The notes under the pieces are model-generated. The model saw only the letters and a list, made by a program, of their open reading frames with translations, did not search any database and was not told where the DNA came from. A stretch of DNA of 5,928 nucleotides from Chloroflexota bacterium (GTDB lineage Bacteria > Chloroflexota > Anaerolineae > UBA7937 > B3-Chlor). The position numbers and the translations under genes were made by a program. The DNA lies in NCBI GenBank assembly GCA_030616025.1, contig JAUWYD010000082.1:1-5928 (forward strand), given 5' to 3'. Below are positions 1 to 5,928 of the stretch, one piece after another (position 1 is the stretch's first letter; each line of letters begins with the position of its first letter).

Positions 1-1
1 G

Positions 2-37
2 AAGAAGCTGTTTCGGGAATTGGCAAGCATGCGCTAG
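2..37 (+). CDS. C-terminal end of a probable DnaJ/CbpA-type co-chaperone (5' partial)
   Basis: Only the last 11 codons and the TAG stop are inside the window, reading KKLFRELASMR. A short amphipathic tail of the form (E/K)-LF-x-ELA-x-LR is common at the C-terminus of DnaJ/CbpA-type J-domain proteins. The next gene is an HspR-type repressor, which very often follows dnaJ in dnaK-grpE-dnaJ-hspR operons. The assignment rests on this tail and on the neighbour; no J-domain or C-terminal substrate-binding domain is visible. The stop lies 52 nt before hspR with no terminator between, so the two are probably co-transcribed. A different gene ending in a similar helix cannot be excluded. Confidence 0.5.
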   Translation, partial: KKLFRELASMR

Positions 38-74
38 GCCAGTCTGTCGATCTTGGATGCCTTCGTAGCCAGCC

Positions 75-84
75 AAGGAGGTGA
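75..84 (+). promoter_or_regulatory. Strong Shine-Dalgarno site of hspR
   Basis: AAGGAGGTGA is a full-length match to the anti-Shine-Dalgarno end of 16S rRNA. It ends 5 nt before the ATG at 90, which settles that ATG as the hspR start and predicts efficient translation. Confidence 0.85.
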
Positions 85-89
85 GATGA

Positions 90-434
90 ATGGAGAATGG
101 AGATCCGTTGTACGATGAACCTTGCTATGTGATCAGTGTGACCGCCAAGATAGTGGACTTGCATCCACAGACGCTGCGGTATTACGAGCGCGTGGGTTTG
201 ATCATGCCCCACCGTTCCGATGGCAACCGGCGCCTGTACTCTCCCAGAGATGTGCAGCGATTGCGGGCCATAGTCCGCTTGGTGGGTGATTTGGGAGTCA
301 ACCTGGCGGGGGTAGAGGTGATATTCAACATGAGGCACAGAATGGAGGAGATGCAGAAGGAGATGGACCGGGTGCGCGCTGAGTTTGAAGAGGAGACAGC
401 GCGCCTGCGTGGCCTTCTGGAGGATATGTCCTAG
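90..434 (+). CDS. hspR: HspR-type MerR-family heat-shock repressor
   Basis: This 114-residue cytoplasmic DNA-binding protein has a MerR-type winged helix at about residues 13-75. The helix-turn-helix shows the HspR signature YVIS, HPQTLRYYE (25-33) and GLI-P (36-40). The wing carries RSDGNRRLYSPRDV (42-55), followed by the family-typical GVNLAGVEVI (69-78). Residues 80-112 form a charged heptad-like coiled coil suited to dimerisation. No C-terminal effector domain or metal-binding cysteine cluster is present, as expected for HspR. In studied members HspR binds inverted repeats called HAIR upstream of dnaK and clpB with DnaK as co-repressor, so unfolded protein relieves repression. Its place between a probable dnaJ end and clpB fits that circuit. 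The upstream operator is not in the window. HspR identity is well supported; the operon's regulation is inferred from the family. Confidence 0.9.
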   Translation: MENGDPLYDEPCYVISVTAKIVDLHPQTLRYYERVGLIMPHRSDGNRRLYSPRDVQRLRAIVRLVGDLGVNLAGVEVIFNMRHRMEEMQKEMDRVRAEFEEETARLRGLLEDMS

Positions 435-448
435 AAAGAACTCGTACT

Positions 449-455
449 GGAGGAG
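449..455 (+). promoter_or_regulatory. Shine-Dalgarno site of clpB
   Basis: GGAGGAG lies 11 nt before the ATG at 467, a slightly long gap. The 32-nt interval between hspR and clpB has no terminator-like hairpin, so clpB is likely read from the same transcript as hspR. Confidence 0.65.
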
Positions 456-466
456 ATTTGTAGATA

Positions 467-3076
467 ATGGATTTGAACAGGTTCACTGAAAAGGCCCAAG
501 GAGCGGTTGCTGGCGCTCAGGAGTTGGCCAGAACTCATAATCACAGTCAGATAGAACCTGAACACCTGCTCCTGGCTCTGCTTACCCAGGAGGGGGGTAT
601 TGCTCCCCAGATCATGCGCAAGCTCGAGGTTGATCCAGGCTTGGTGAGACAAGGGTTGGAGGAGGAACTGGGCAGGATGCCTCAAGTTCACGGGGCTGCT
701 GCCCAGGTATACATCTCCCCCCGTCTGCAGCAAGTTTTCGGTGTCGCCACTGAGGAAGCAGGGCGTCTGCGAGATGAGTACATCTCGACGGAGCATCTGC
801 TCATCGGCATCGCCGATGAGCGGGCCAAGGGTGCCGCTTTGAAGATACTGAAGGATCTGGGTGTCACCCGGGAGAGCATCTACCAGGTGTTGACCAGCAT
901 CCGAGGTTCACAACGGGTGACCGACGCCAATCCCGAAGGGAAGTATCAGGCGCTGGAGAAGTACAGCCGTGATCTGACTCAGCTTGCGCGGCAGGGGAAA
1001 CTGGACCCGGTCATAGGCCGCGACGACGAGATTCGCCGCGTGATCCAAGTTCTTTCTCGCCGCACCAAGAACAACCCGGTGCTCATCGGCGACCCTGGTG
1101 TTGGCAAGACAGCAATCGCGGAGGGGCTGGCTCAACGCGTTGTGCGGGGCGACGTTCCCGAAGGGCTCAAGGACAAGCAGGTAGTGGCGCTGGATCTGGG
1201 GGCGCTGATCGCGGGGGCCAAGTTCCGCGGCGAGTTCGAGGAGCGGCTGAAGGCGGTTCTCAATGAGATAACTGAGTCTGAAGGGCAGATAATCCTGTTC
1301 ATAGATGAGCTGCACACCGTGGTGGGTGCAGGTGCGGCTCAGGGGGCCATGGACGCCAGTAATATGCTCAAGCCTATGCTGGCGCGGGGCGAACTGCATG
1401 CCATTGGCGCCACCACGATCGATGAGTACCGGCAATACATAGAGAAGGATGCCGCTCTCGAGCGGCGCTTTCAGCCTATCCTGATTGATGAGCCAACAGT
1501 GGAGGAGACAATCTCCATCCTGCGAGGCTTGAAGGAAAGGTACGAGGTGCACCACGGGGTGCGCATCCAGGACTCAGCGGTCATTGCCGCTGCCACCTTG
1601 TCAGACAGGTACATAAGCGACCGTTTCTTGCCGGACAAGGCTATTGATCTCATAGATGAGGCTGCTTCGAAGCTGCGCATGGAGATAGACAGTAAGCCGG
1701 CAGAACTGGACGAGATAGATCGAAAGATCATGCAGCTGGAGATCGAGAGGGAGGCCCTCAAGAAGGAGAAAGATGAGGCCTCCAAGGAGAGGTTGGATCG
1801 TCTGGAGAAGGAGCTGGCCGAGCACCAAGAAGAAAGCAATCGCATGAAAGCTCATTGGCAGCTGGAGCGAGACGCCATCCAGGCCATTCGCCAGCAGAAG
1901 GAGAGAATAGAGCAAACCAAACTCGAGATGGAGCAGGCGGAACGGCGCGCCGACCTGGAACAGGCAGCCCGGTTGCGATATGGCCAGTTGGCCGAGCTCG
2001 AAGCGCAGTTGAAGGAGGGTGAGACCCGGTTGCGCGAACTCCAGGCAGATCAGCGCATGCTGAAAGAGGAGGTAGATGCCGAAGACATTGCTGAGGTAGT
2101 GTCCAAGTGGACGAGCATTCCCATCTCCAAACTGATCGAAGGTGAGGTGGAGAAGCTGCTCAAGATGGAGGAGCGGCTGCACCTGCGCGTCATCGGGCAG
2201 GATGAGGCGATCCAGGCCGTGGCAAATGCCGTACGACGGGCGCGGGCTGGCTTGCAGGACCCGAACCGACCCATCGGCAGCTTCATCTTCCTGGGGCCCA
2301 CCGGCGTGGGCAAGACAGAGCTGGGCAAGGCGTTGGCCGAGTTCCTCTTCGATGATGAGGAGAACATGGTCCGCCTGGACATGTCCGAGTATCAGGAGCG
2401 CCACACTGTCGCCCGCCTCATCGGCGCACCTCCTGGCTATGTTGGCTATGAAGAAGGCGGTCAGCTAACTGAGGCGGTGCGAAGGAAGCCCTATTCGGTT
2501 ATGCTCTTCGACGAGATGGAGAAGGCGCATCCTGAGGTGTTCAACGTCCTGTTACAGATATTGGACGACGGACGGTTGACCGACGGTCAAGGCCGGGTCG
2601 TCAACTTCAAGAACACGGTGGTGATCATGACCTCCAACATTGGCAGCCAGTGGATACGTGATCTGGCTGGTCAAGACGAGGAGGAGATGCGCAGCCGTGT
2701 CCTGGAAGCTCTGAACCAGCATTTCCGTCCCGAGTTCCTCAACCGCGTTGACGAGATCATCATCTTCCACTCGCTGTCGGTGGACGACTTGGTGCAGATA
2801 GTGGACATCCAGCTGGGCCATCTAGAGAAGCGCCTGGCAGATCACAAGATAACCTTGCACGTGACTGACGATGCGAAGCGGTATCTGGCAGAGGAGGGGT
2901 ATGATCCCGTCTATGGCGCTCGGCCGCTGAAGAGGGTGATTCAGCGAGACCTACAAGACCCTCTGGCCAAAGAGATGCTGGAGGGGAAGCTCGGCGACGG
3001 AGACGCGGTCAGGGTTAGCCTGCAGGACGGCCGGCTGCGCTTTGAGAAGGAACCTGTGCTCGAGCACGTGGCATAG
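467..3076 (+). CDS. clpB: ATP-dependent disaggregase ClpB (Hsp100)
   Basis: This complete 869-residue protein has the usual ClpB length. It has two Clp N-terminal repeats (EPEHLLLALL at 30-39 and STEHLLIGIA at 107-116). The first AAA+ domain carries Walker A GDPGVGKT (208-215), pore loop KFRG (252-255), Walker B IILFIDE (275-281), sensor-1 GATT (314-317) and paired arginines in LERRF (331-335). Residues ~400-540 are a full-length coiled-coil middle domain of ClpB type. The second AAA+ domain carries Walker A GPTGVGKT (610-617), pore loop GYVG (657-660), Walker B VMLFDE (678-683) and sensor-2 GARP (817-820). There is no ClpP-docking IGF/LGF loop between TSNIG (722-726) and FRPEFLNR (753-760), which together with the long middle domain makes it ClpB rather than ClpC or ClpA. 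ClpB hexamers thread aggregated polypeptides through the central pore and act with DnaK/DnaJ in the cytoplasm. Start chosen at the ATG with an upstream GGAGGAG. All catalytic residues look intact. Confidence 0.97.
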   Translation: MDLNRFTEKAQGAVAGAQELARTHNHSQIEPEHLLLALLTQEGGIAPQIMRKLEVDPGLVRQGLEEELGRMPQVHGAAAQVYISPRLQQVFGVATEEAGRLRDEYISTEHLLIGIADERAKGAALKILKDLGVTRESIYQVLTSIRGSQRVTDANPEGKYQALEKYSRDLTQLARQGKLDPVIGRDDEIRRVIQVLSRRTKNNPVLIGDPGVGKTAIAEGLAQRVVRGDVPEGLKDKQVVALDLGALIAGAKFRGEFEERLKAVLNEITESEGQIILFIDELHTVVGAGAAQGAMDASNMLKPMLARGELHAIGATTIDEYRQYIEKDAALERRFQPILIDEPTVEETISILRGLKERYEVHHGVRIQDSAVIAAATLSDRYISDRFLPDKAIDLIDEAASKLRMEIDSKPAELDEIDRKIMQLEIEREALKKEKDEASKERLDRLEKELAEHQEESNRMKAHWQLERDAIQAIRQQKERIEQTKLEMEQAERRADLEQAARLRYGQLAELEAQLKEGETRLRELQADQRMLKEEVDAEDIAEVVSKWTSIPISKLIEGEVEKLLKMEERLHLRVIGQDEAIQAVANAVRRARAGLQDPNRPIGSFIFLGPTGVGKTELGKALAEFLFDDEENMVRLDMSEYQERHTVARLIGAPPGYVGYEEGGQLTEAVRRKPYSVMLFDEMEKAHPEVFNVLLQILDDGRLTDGQGRVVNFKNTVVIMTSNIGSQWIRDLAGQDEEEMRSRVLEALNQHFRPEFLNRVDEIIIFHSLSVDDLVQIVDIQLGHLEKRLADHKITLHVTDDAKRYLAEEGYDPVYGARPLKRVIQRDLQDPLAKEMLEGKLGDGDAVRVSLQDGRLRFEKEPVLEHVA

Positions 3077-3091
3077 AACCGACAACTTGAG

Positions 3092-3823
3092 ATGATTCCG
3101 CTGGACAAGCAGGAGAGGTATAGAGACATCTACCGCAGCCTGCGGCCGGGGTATGAAGACAGCGTGGCCCTGTATGCGAGGCTGGTGGGACGATACGTTA
3201 CCCCGCAGACCACGGTGCTGGATGCCGGTTGCGGACGAGGAGGAGTCATTGAGCTCTATTGGGAGAAGGTTAAGCAGGCGGTGGGGTTGGATGCCGACCT
3301 GTCATCTCTGATCGAACACCGCTGCCTGGAGGGACTGGTGAGAGGTGATCTGGAACGGCTACCCTTCCCGTCCGTTTGCTTCGACCTCATCCTGTGTAGC
3401 TGGCTGATGGAGCATCTGACCACACCTGACGTGGTATTCGAGGAACTGGCGCGCGTGTTGAGGCCGGGTGGTCATCTCGTGCTGCTGGCGCCCAATGCCT
3501 GGAACTACGTGACCTTGGGACAACGGCTGGCGCCTCGACGATTTCACAAGTGGTTGACACGCAGGATATACGGGCGTGACGACAAGGACACGTTCCCTCT
3601 GGCGTACCGGGCGAATACGCGACGCGCCCTCGACTCGAAGCTCAGGCGTGTGGGTTTGGTGAACGAGGAGTTCCATTTTGTGGGAGATCCCTCGTACGTG
3701 GCGGGGAACGATCTGCTTTTCAGACTGGCTGTGTGGTGGGAGAGGATCAGCGACTGGAGTCCCTTGCGCCACACGAAGGTGCACCTCGTGGCCTCGTATG
3801 TCAAGGTGCTGAGACAAATCTAG
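3092..3823 (+). CDS. Class I SAM-dependent methyltransferase (Methyltransf_11-like)
   Basis: This 243-residue protein has a Rossmann-type methyltransferase core. Motif I is VLDAGCGRG (42-50), and an acidic residue for the SAM ribose sits in GLDAD (D67 or D69). GDLERLPFP (85-93) contains the residue that usually contacts adenine. FDLILCSWLMEHL (97-109) and RVLRPGGHLVLLAPN (121-135) are the post-I to motif III segments typical of Methyltransf_11/25 enzymes. The C-terminal ~100 residues are basic and aromatic-rich and probably form the substrate-binding cap. The substrate is not predictable: relatives act on quinones, lipids, sugars or small metabolites. There is no signal peptide or clear membrane helix. 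It starts 15 nt after clpB with only a weak TTGAG-like ribosome site, so it probably relies on coupling to clpB translation. Its role in a chaperone operon is unknown. Enzyme class is secure, function open. Confidence 0.85.
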   Translation: MIPLDKQERYRDIYRSLRPGYEDSVALYARLVGRYVTPQTTVLDAGCGRGGVIELYWEKVKQAVGLDADLSSLIEHRCLEGLVRGDLERLPFPSVCFDLILCSWLMEHLTTPDVVFEELARVLRPGGHLVLLAPNAWNYVTLGQRLAPRRFHKWLTRRIYGRDDKDTFPLAYRANTRRALDSKLRRVGLVNEEFHFVGDPSYVAGNDLLFRLAVWWERISDWSPLRHTKVHLVASYVKVLRQI

Positions 3824-3824
3824 C

Positions 3825-3850
3825 GTGAGGTTGCCTCCAGGGGGCCTTAC
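3825..3850 (+). terminator. Weak candidate hairpin terminator after the methyltransferase
   Basis: GTGAGG (3825-3830) can pair with CCTTAC (3845-3850), giving 6 bp with one G-U pair, just after the methyltransferase stop. It is followed by TCTGTT rather than a real T-run and the loop is 14 nt. Position is right for ending the hspR-clpB-methyltransferase transcript, but the structure is weak and could be chance. Confidence 0.25.
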
Positions 3851-3861
3851 TCTGTTGAGTC

Positions 3862-3892
3862 TTGCCTGTGAACGCCATTTTTCTGGTATAAT
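3862..3892 (+). promoter_or_regulatory. Extended -10 promoter of the clpC-type gene
   Basis: TATAAT at 3887-3892 is a perfect -10 box, preceded by TGG (3884-3886), which makes an extended -10. The best -35 is TTGCCT (3862-3867, 4 of 6 matches) with a long 19-bp spacer, so the extended -10 probably does most of the work. Transcription would start near 3898-3900, leaving a leader of about 65 nt. This is a housekeeping sigma-70-type promoter. It shows the second Clp gene can be expressed separately from the upstream operon. Confidence 0.7.
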
Positions 3893-3916
3893 ATATGTGC
3901 AAGTTACTACGAGAAA

Positions 3917-3958
3917 TCACTCCCCCACGAGCGAGGTACTAAGGGGGAGAAGGAGTGA
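3917..3958 (+). promoter_or_regulatory. Structured leader with competing hairpins over the Shine-Dalgarno
   Basis: Two perfect 7-bp inverted repeats share the same 5' arm. TCACTCC (3917-3923) pairs with GGAGTGA (3952-3958), which contains the GGAG ribosome site (3952-3955). CTCCCCC (3920-3926) pairs with GGGGGAG (3943-3949) around a 16-nt loop. The two helices overlap at 3920-3923 and exclude each other: the first hides the ribosome site and the second leaves it free. In the first fold CCC (3924-3926) can additionally pair with GGG in 3943-3947. This arrangement could be an RNA thermometer or other translational switch, or a DNA operator just downstream of the start site. The pairings are seen directly; the function is inferred. 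Confidence 0.4.
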
Positions 3959-3964
3959 GTGACC

Positions 3965-5803
3965 ATGATGCGGTTTGACCGTTTCACCGAGCGGGCTCAG
4001 GACGCCATCGCCCGCTCCCAGGAGATACTTCAACGGTATGGACATAGCCAACTGGATACGGAGCATTTGCTCTTGGCCATGGTGGAGCAGCCTCAAGGGG
4101 TCATCTCCGAGATACTGACCAAGCTGGGGGTAGACATAGAGGCGCTTTCGAGCCGCCTCGACGAGTTGCTGCAGTCCACTCGTTCCAGCTACGCACCGAG
4201 TGGCAGCGGGACAACGCCCACTCAGCTCTTCGTCACACCTCGGCTGAATCGGCTGATCTACGTGGCGGGCGAGGAGGCAAGGCGGCTCGGCGATGAGTAT
4301 GTCTCCACCGAGCACATCTTTCTGGCTGTTCTCGGTGTGGGAGGAGGAGCGGCCTCCATACTAGGGGACATGGGTGTGGACAAAGACAAGGCGCAGGGAG
4401 TTATCGAGGAGATACGCGGTGGGCAGAAGGTGACCGACCCCCGGGCCGAAACGCGGTATCGCGTCCTGGAGAAGTACGGGCGCGACCTCACTCAATTGGC
4501 CGAGGAAGGTCGGCTGGACCCGGTCATAGGCCGCGCGGACGAGATCATGCGCTTGATGCGCATTCTCGTGCGACGCACCAAGAACAATCCGGTGCTCATC
4601 GGCGATGCGGGGGTCGGCAAGACGGCCATTGTGGAGGGTCTGGCCCAGAGTATAGTGTCGGACGACGTTCCAGAGAATCTCATCGGCAAGCGGATTGTCG
4701 AGCTAGACTTGGGGAGCATGGTGGCTGGTTCCCGCTTCCGGGGCGAGTTCGAGGAACGGCTGAAGGCGTGTATGGATGAGATCCAACGCTCCAAAGGCGA
4801 GATCATCCTTTTCATAGACGAATTGCAGAACGTGGTCGGAGCTGGTGCCGCCCAGGGGGCGATTGATGCCTCCAACATGATGAAACCGGCCCTGGCTCGG
4901 GGTGAACTCCAGACCATTGGGACCGCAACGCTCGACCAGTATCGTAACCATATCGAGCGAGACACGGCCCTGGAGCGACGTTTTGCCCCAGTCTACGTGA
5001 AGGAGCCCACGGTGGAAGAGACCATCGAGATGCTGCGGACGCTGCGTGAGCGATACGAAGAACACCACAGCGTGCAGATAACCGATGAAGCGCTGGAGGC
5101 TGGGGCCAGGTTGTCCCACCGCTACGTGAAAGAGAGGCACCTCCCAGACAAGGCTGTTGATGTGATAGACGAGGCGGCGGCCAAGCTGCGTATAGATATG
5201 TATGGTTTGCCGCCGGACTTGAAGGACAAGAAGATCAGCTTGAGGCGGTTGCAGGGCCAGGAGGAAGAAGCTGGGCAGACACGCGACTGGGAACGCGCGG
5301 CCAGCCTCAGGAGCAAGCGGCTGGCGTTTGAGCGCGAGTATGAAGAGGAGGTGACCGCCTGGCGGAGCGAGCAGGGGCTGGATGACGTGGTAGACGAAGA
5401 GGATGTGGCTGACGTGATTGCCAGCTGGACGGGAATCCCGGTGAGCCGGATGCTGGAAACAGAGGCCAAGAAGCTGCTGGAGATGGAGGAGCGTATCCAT
5501 CAACGCATCGTGGGCCAAGCTGAGGCGGTGGCTGCGGTGTCCGACGCGATACGGCGGGCGCGGTCCGGACTGAGGGACCCCCATCGCCCGATAGGTTCCT
5601 TCATCTTCCTTGGCTCGACGGGGGTGGGCAAGACCGAACTGAGCAAGGCACTGGCGGAGTTTCTCTTCGATGACGAGGATGCCATGGTGCGGGTTGATAT
5701 GAGCGAGTATCAGGAGCATGTCAACCCATCGGGTCTACAGGGCAGGACAGACCGTCTCCTCAACCTTCTGGGGCTCACCCGACCTCGGAGGACAATCGGT
5801 TAG
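3965..5803 (+). CDS. clpC: ClpC-type Hsp100 ATPase, C-terminally truncated (probably disrupted)
   Basis: With the start at ATG 3965 the product is 612 residues; full ClpC is about 810-850. It has two Clp N repeats (DTEHLLLAMV at 31-40, STEHIFLAVL at 114-123). The first AAA+ domain carries Walker A GDAGVGKT (213-220), pore loop RFRG (257-260), Walker B IILFIDE (280-286) and paired arginines in LERRF (336-340). A short middle region has a UVR-like motif (432-462, with DWERAASLR), a ClpC hallmark unlike the long ClpB coil. The second AAA+ domain begins with Walker A GSTGVGKT (550-557) and stops at MSEYQE (579-584). It then runs 28 unrelated residues to TAG. Second-domain Walker B, pore loop, ClpP-docking loop and sensor-2 are all missing, so normal unfoldase activity with ClpP is not expected. 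ATG 3965 has GGAG 9 nt upstream; ATG 3968 aligns best with ClpB residue 1, and GTG 3959 sits too close to the ribosome site. It is probably a broken gene, though a stable N-domain/AAA1 fragment is possible. Confidence 0.8.
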   Translation: MMRFDRFTERAQDAIARSQEILQRYGHSQLDTEHLLLAMVEQPQGVISEILTKLGVDIEALSSRLDELLQSTRSSYAPSGSGTTPTQLFVTPRLNRLIYVAGEEARRLGDEYVSTEHIFLAVLGVGGGAASILGDMGVDKDKAQGVIEEIRGGQKVTDPRAETRYRVLEKYGRDLTQLAEEGRLDPVIGRADEIMRLMRILVRRTKNNPVLIGDAGVGKTAIVEGLAQSIVSDDVPENLIGKRIVELDLGSMVAGSRFRGEFEERLKACMDEIQRSKGEIILFIDELQNVVGAGAAQGAIDASNMMKPALARGELQTIGTATLDQYRNHIERDTALERRFAPVYVKEPTVEETIEMLRTLRERYEEHHSVQITDEALEAGARLSHRYVKERHLPDKAVDVIDEAAAKLRIDMYGLPPDLKDKKISLRRLQGQEEEAGQTRDWERAASLRSKRLAFEREYEEEVTAWRSEQGLDDVVDEEDVADVIASWTGIPVSRMLETEAKKLLEMEERIHQRIVGQAEAVAAVSDAIRRARSGLRDPHRPIGSFIFLGSTGVGKTELSKALAEFLFDDEDAMVRVDMSEYQEHVNPSGLQGRTDRLLNLLGLTRPRRTIG

Positions 5804-5928
5804 ATTCATGCTGCTCCGTCTATCCTCCTTATCGCAGATCCGAGACATCCTGAAAGAGGGTTTCATGGGAGCCATAGGATCTCTCCTCGCCAGCGTAGTG
5901 AAGACAGAGACCGTCTTGCTAGACTCGG
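5718..5928. other. Unassigned sequence beyond the clpC breakpoint; possible insertion end
   Basis: From about 5718 the DNA no longer matches Clp in any of three forward frames. The GAPPGYVGY pore-loop region that should follow is absent. An overlapping + strand frame is open from ATG 5718 to the window end (70 codons, with a second ATG at 5808), and its antisense is open for about 63 codons before a stop at 5735-5737. Neither product is recognisable and the ribosome sites are poor: AGGAG is 1 nt before ATG 5718, and GGAGG is 16 nt before ATG 5808. The break is followed by TGTCAACCC from 5719, and a terminal TG is common at insertion-sequence ends. The 9-mer AGACCGTCT occurs twice (5749-5757, 5908-5916). 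No transposase motif is visible, so mobile-element identity is only a hypothesis. Confidence 0.35.

Noticed and set aside
3854..3874. GTTGAGT as an HspR HAIR half-site upstream of the ClpC-type gene
   Set aside because: It matches 6 of 7 bases of the left HAIR half (CTTGAGT), but the sequence 7 bases on (GTGAACG) matches only 2 of 7 of the right half. One half-site is not enough.
3959..3961. GTG 3959 as the start of the ClpC-type gene
   Set aside because: It is only 3 nt from the GGAG ribosome site and would add residues not present in Clp N-termini. ATG 3965 or 3968 fits spacing and alignment better.
3915..3963. CIRCE (HrcA) operator formed by the ATCACTC and GAGTGAG segments in the leader
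   Set aside because: The halves match CIRCE only partly (about 6/9 and 5/9), and the spacer is about 30 nt where CIRCE requires 9.
4703..5719. Long minus-strand open frame (338 codons) opposite the ClpC-type gene, and a similar 267-codon frame at 1601-2404 opposite clpB
   Set aside because: Both lie wholly opposite well-supported Clp coding sequence. Their products are leucine-, histidine- and proline-rich with no recognisable domain, as expected for antisense shadows of conserved GC-rich genes.
5718..5803. A simple frameshift as the cause of ClpC truncation
   Set aside because: All three forward frames after 5717 were read by eye, and none contains the expected GAPPGYVGY or later ClpC motifs.
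5901..5917. Inverted repeat AAGAC-N7-GTCTT near the right edge as an operator
   Set aside because: Only 5-bp arms, in unassigned DNA with no promoter or known regulator match; chance is a sufficient explanation.

Overview
The window is a heat-shock chaperone locus with all genes on the + strand. In order it holds the last codons of a probable DnaJ/CbpA-type co-chaperone, an HspR-type MerR-family repressor, a complete ClpB disaggregase, a small SAM-dependent methyltransferase, then a promoter with a structured leader, and a second Hsp100 gene of ClpC type that is cut off inside its second ATPase domain. The last ~210 bases match neither Clp gene. The coding sequence is moderately GC-rich and uses strong Shine-Dalgarno sites, so it is bacterial. 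A dnaJ-hspR-clpB order with the HspR regulator and a ClpC-type partner is known from Actinobacteria, Deinococcus-Thermus and Chloroflexota-like lineages. I cannot fix the phylum from this window, and Chloroflexota is only a guess.

Region 1 (1-3823) reads as one operon: dnaJ end, 52 nt gap, hspR, 32 nt gap, clpB, 15 nt gap, methyltransferase. HspR is expected to repress the operon that encodes it and to be held active by the DnaK system, so accumulation of unfolded protein would derepress clpB. ClpB would then work with DnaK/DnaJ to resolubilise aggregates. No promoter or HspR operator (HAIR) for this operon is visible, so it probably lies upstream of the window. The methyltransferase has no obvious link to proteostasis.

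Region 2 (3824-3964) is intergenic. It has a weak hairpin just after the methyltransferase stop, a good extended -10 element (TGGTATAAT), and a ~65-nt leader with two mutually exclusive 7-bp inverted repeats. One of these would bury the Shine-Dalgarno of the following gene. This is a candidate RNA switch or thermometer in front of a stress gene.

Region 3 (3965-5803) encodes a ClpC-type protein: two N-terminal repeats, a complete first AAA+ domain, a short UVR-like middle domain, and the start of the second AAA+ domain through Walker A. Homology stops abruptly at base ~5717. The reading frame runs 28 more unrelated codons to a stop, and no frame of the downstream DNA restores the missing ~230 residues. 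An insertion or rearrangement (or an assembly join) is the simplest explanation. The DNA after the break begins TGTCAACCC, which would suit an insertion-sequence end, but no transposase can be recognised.
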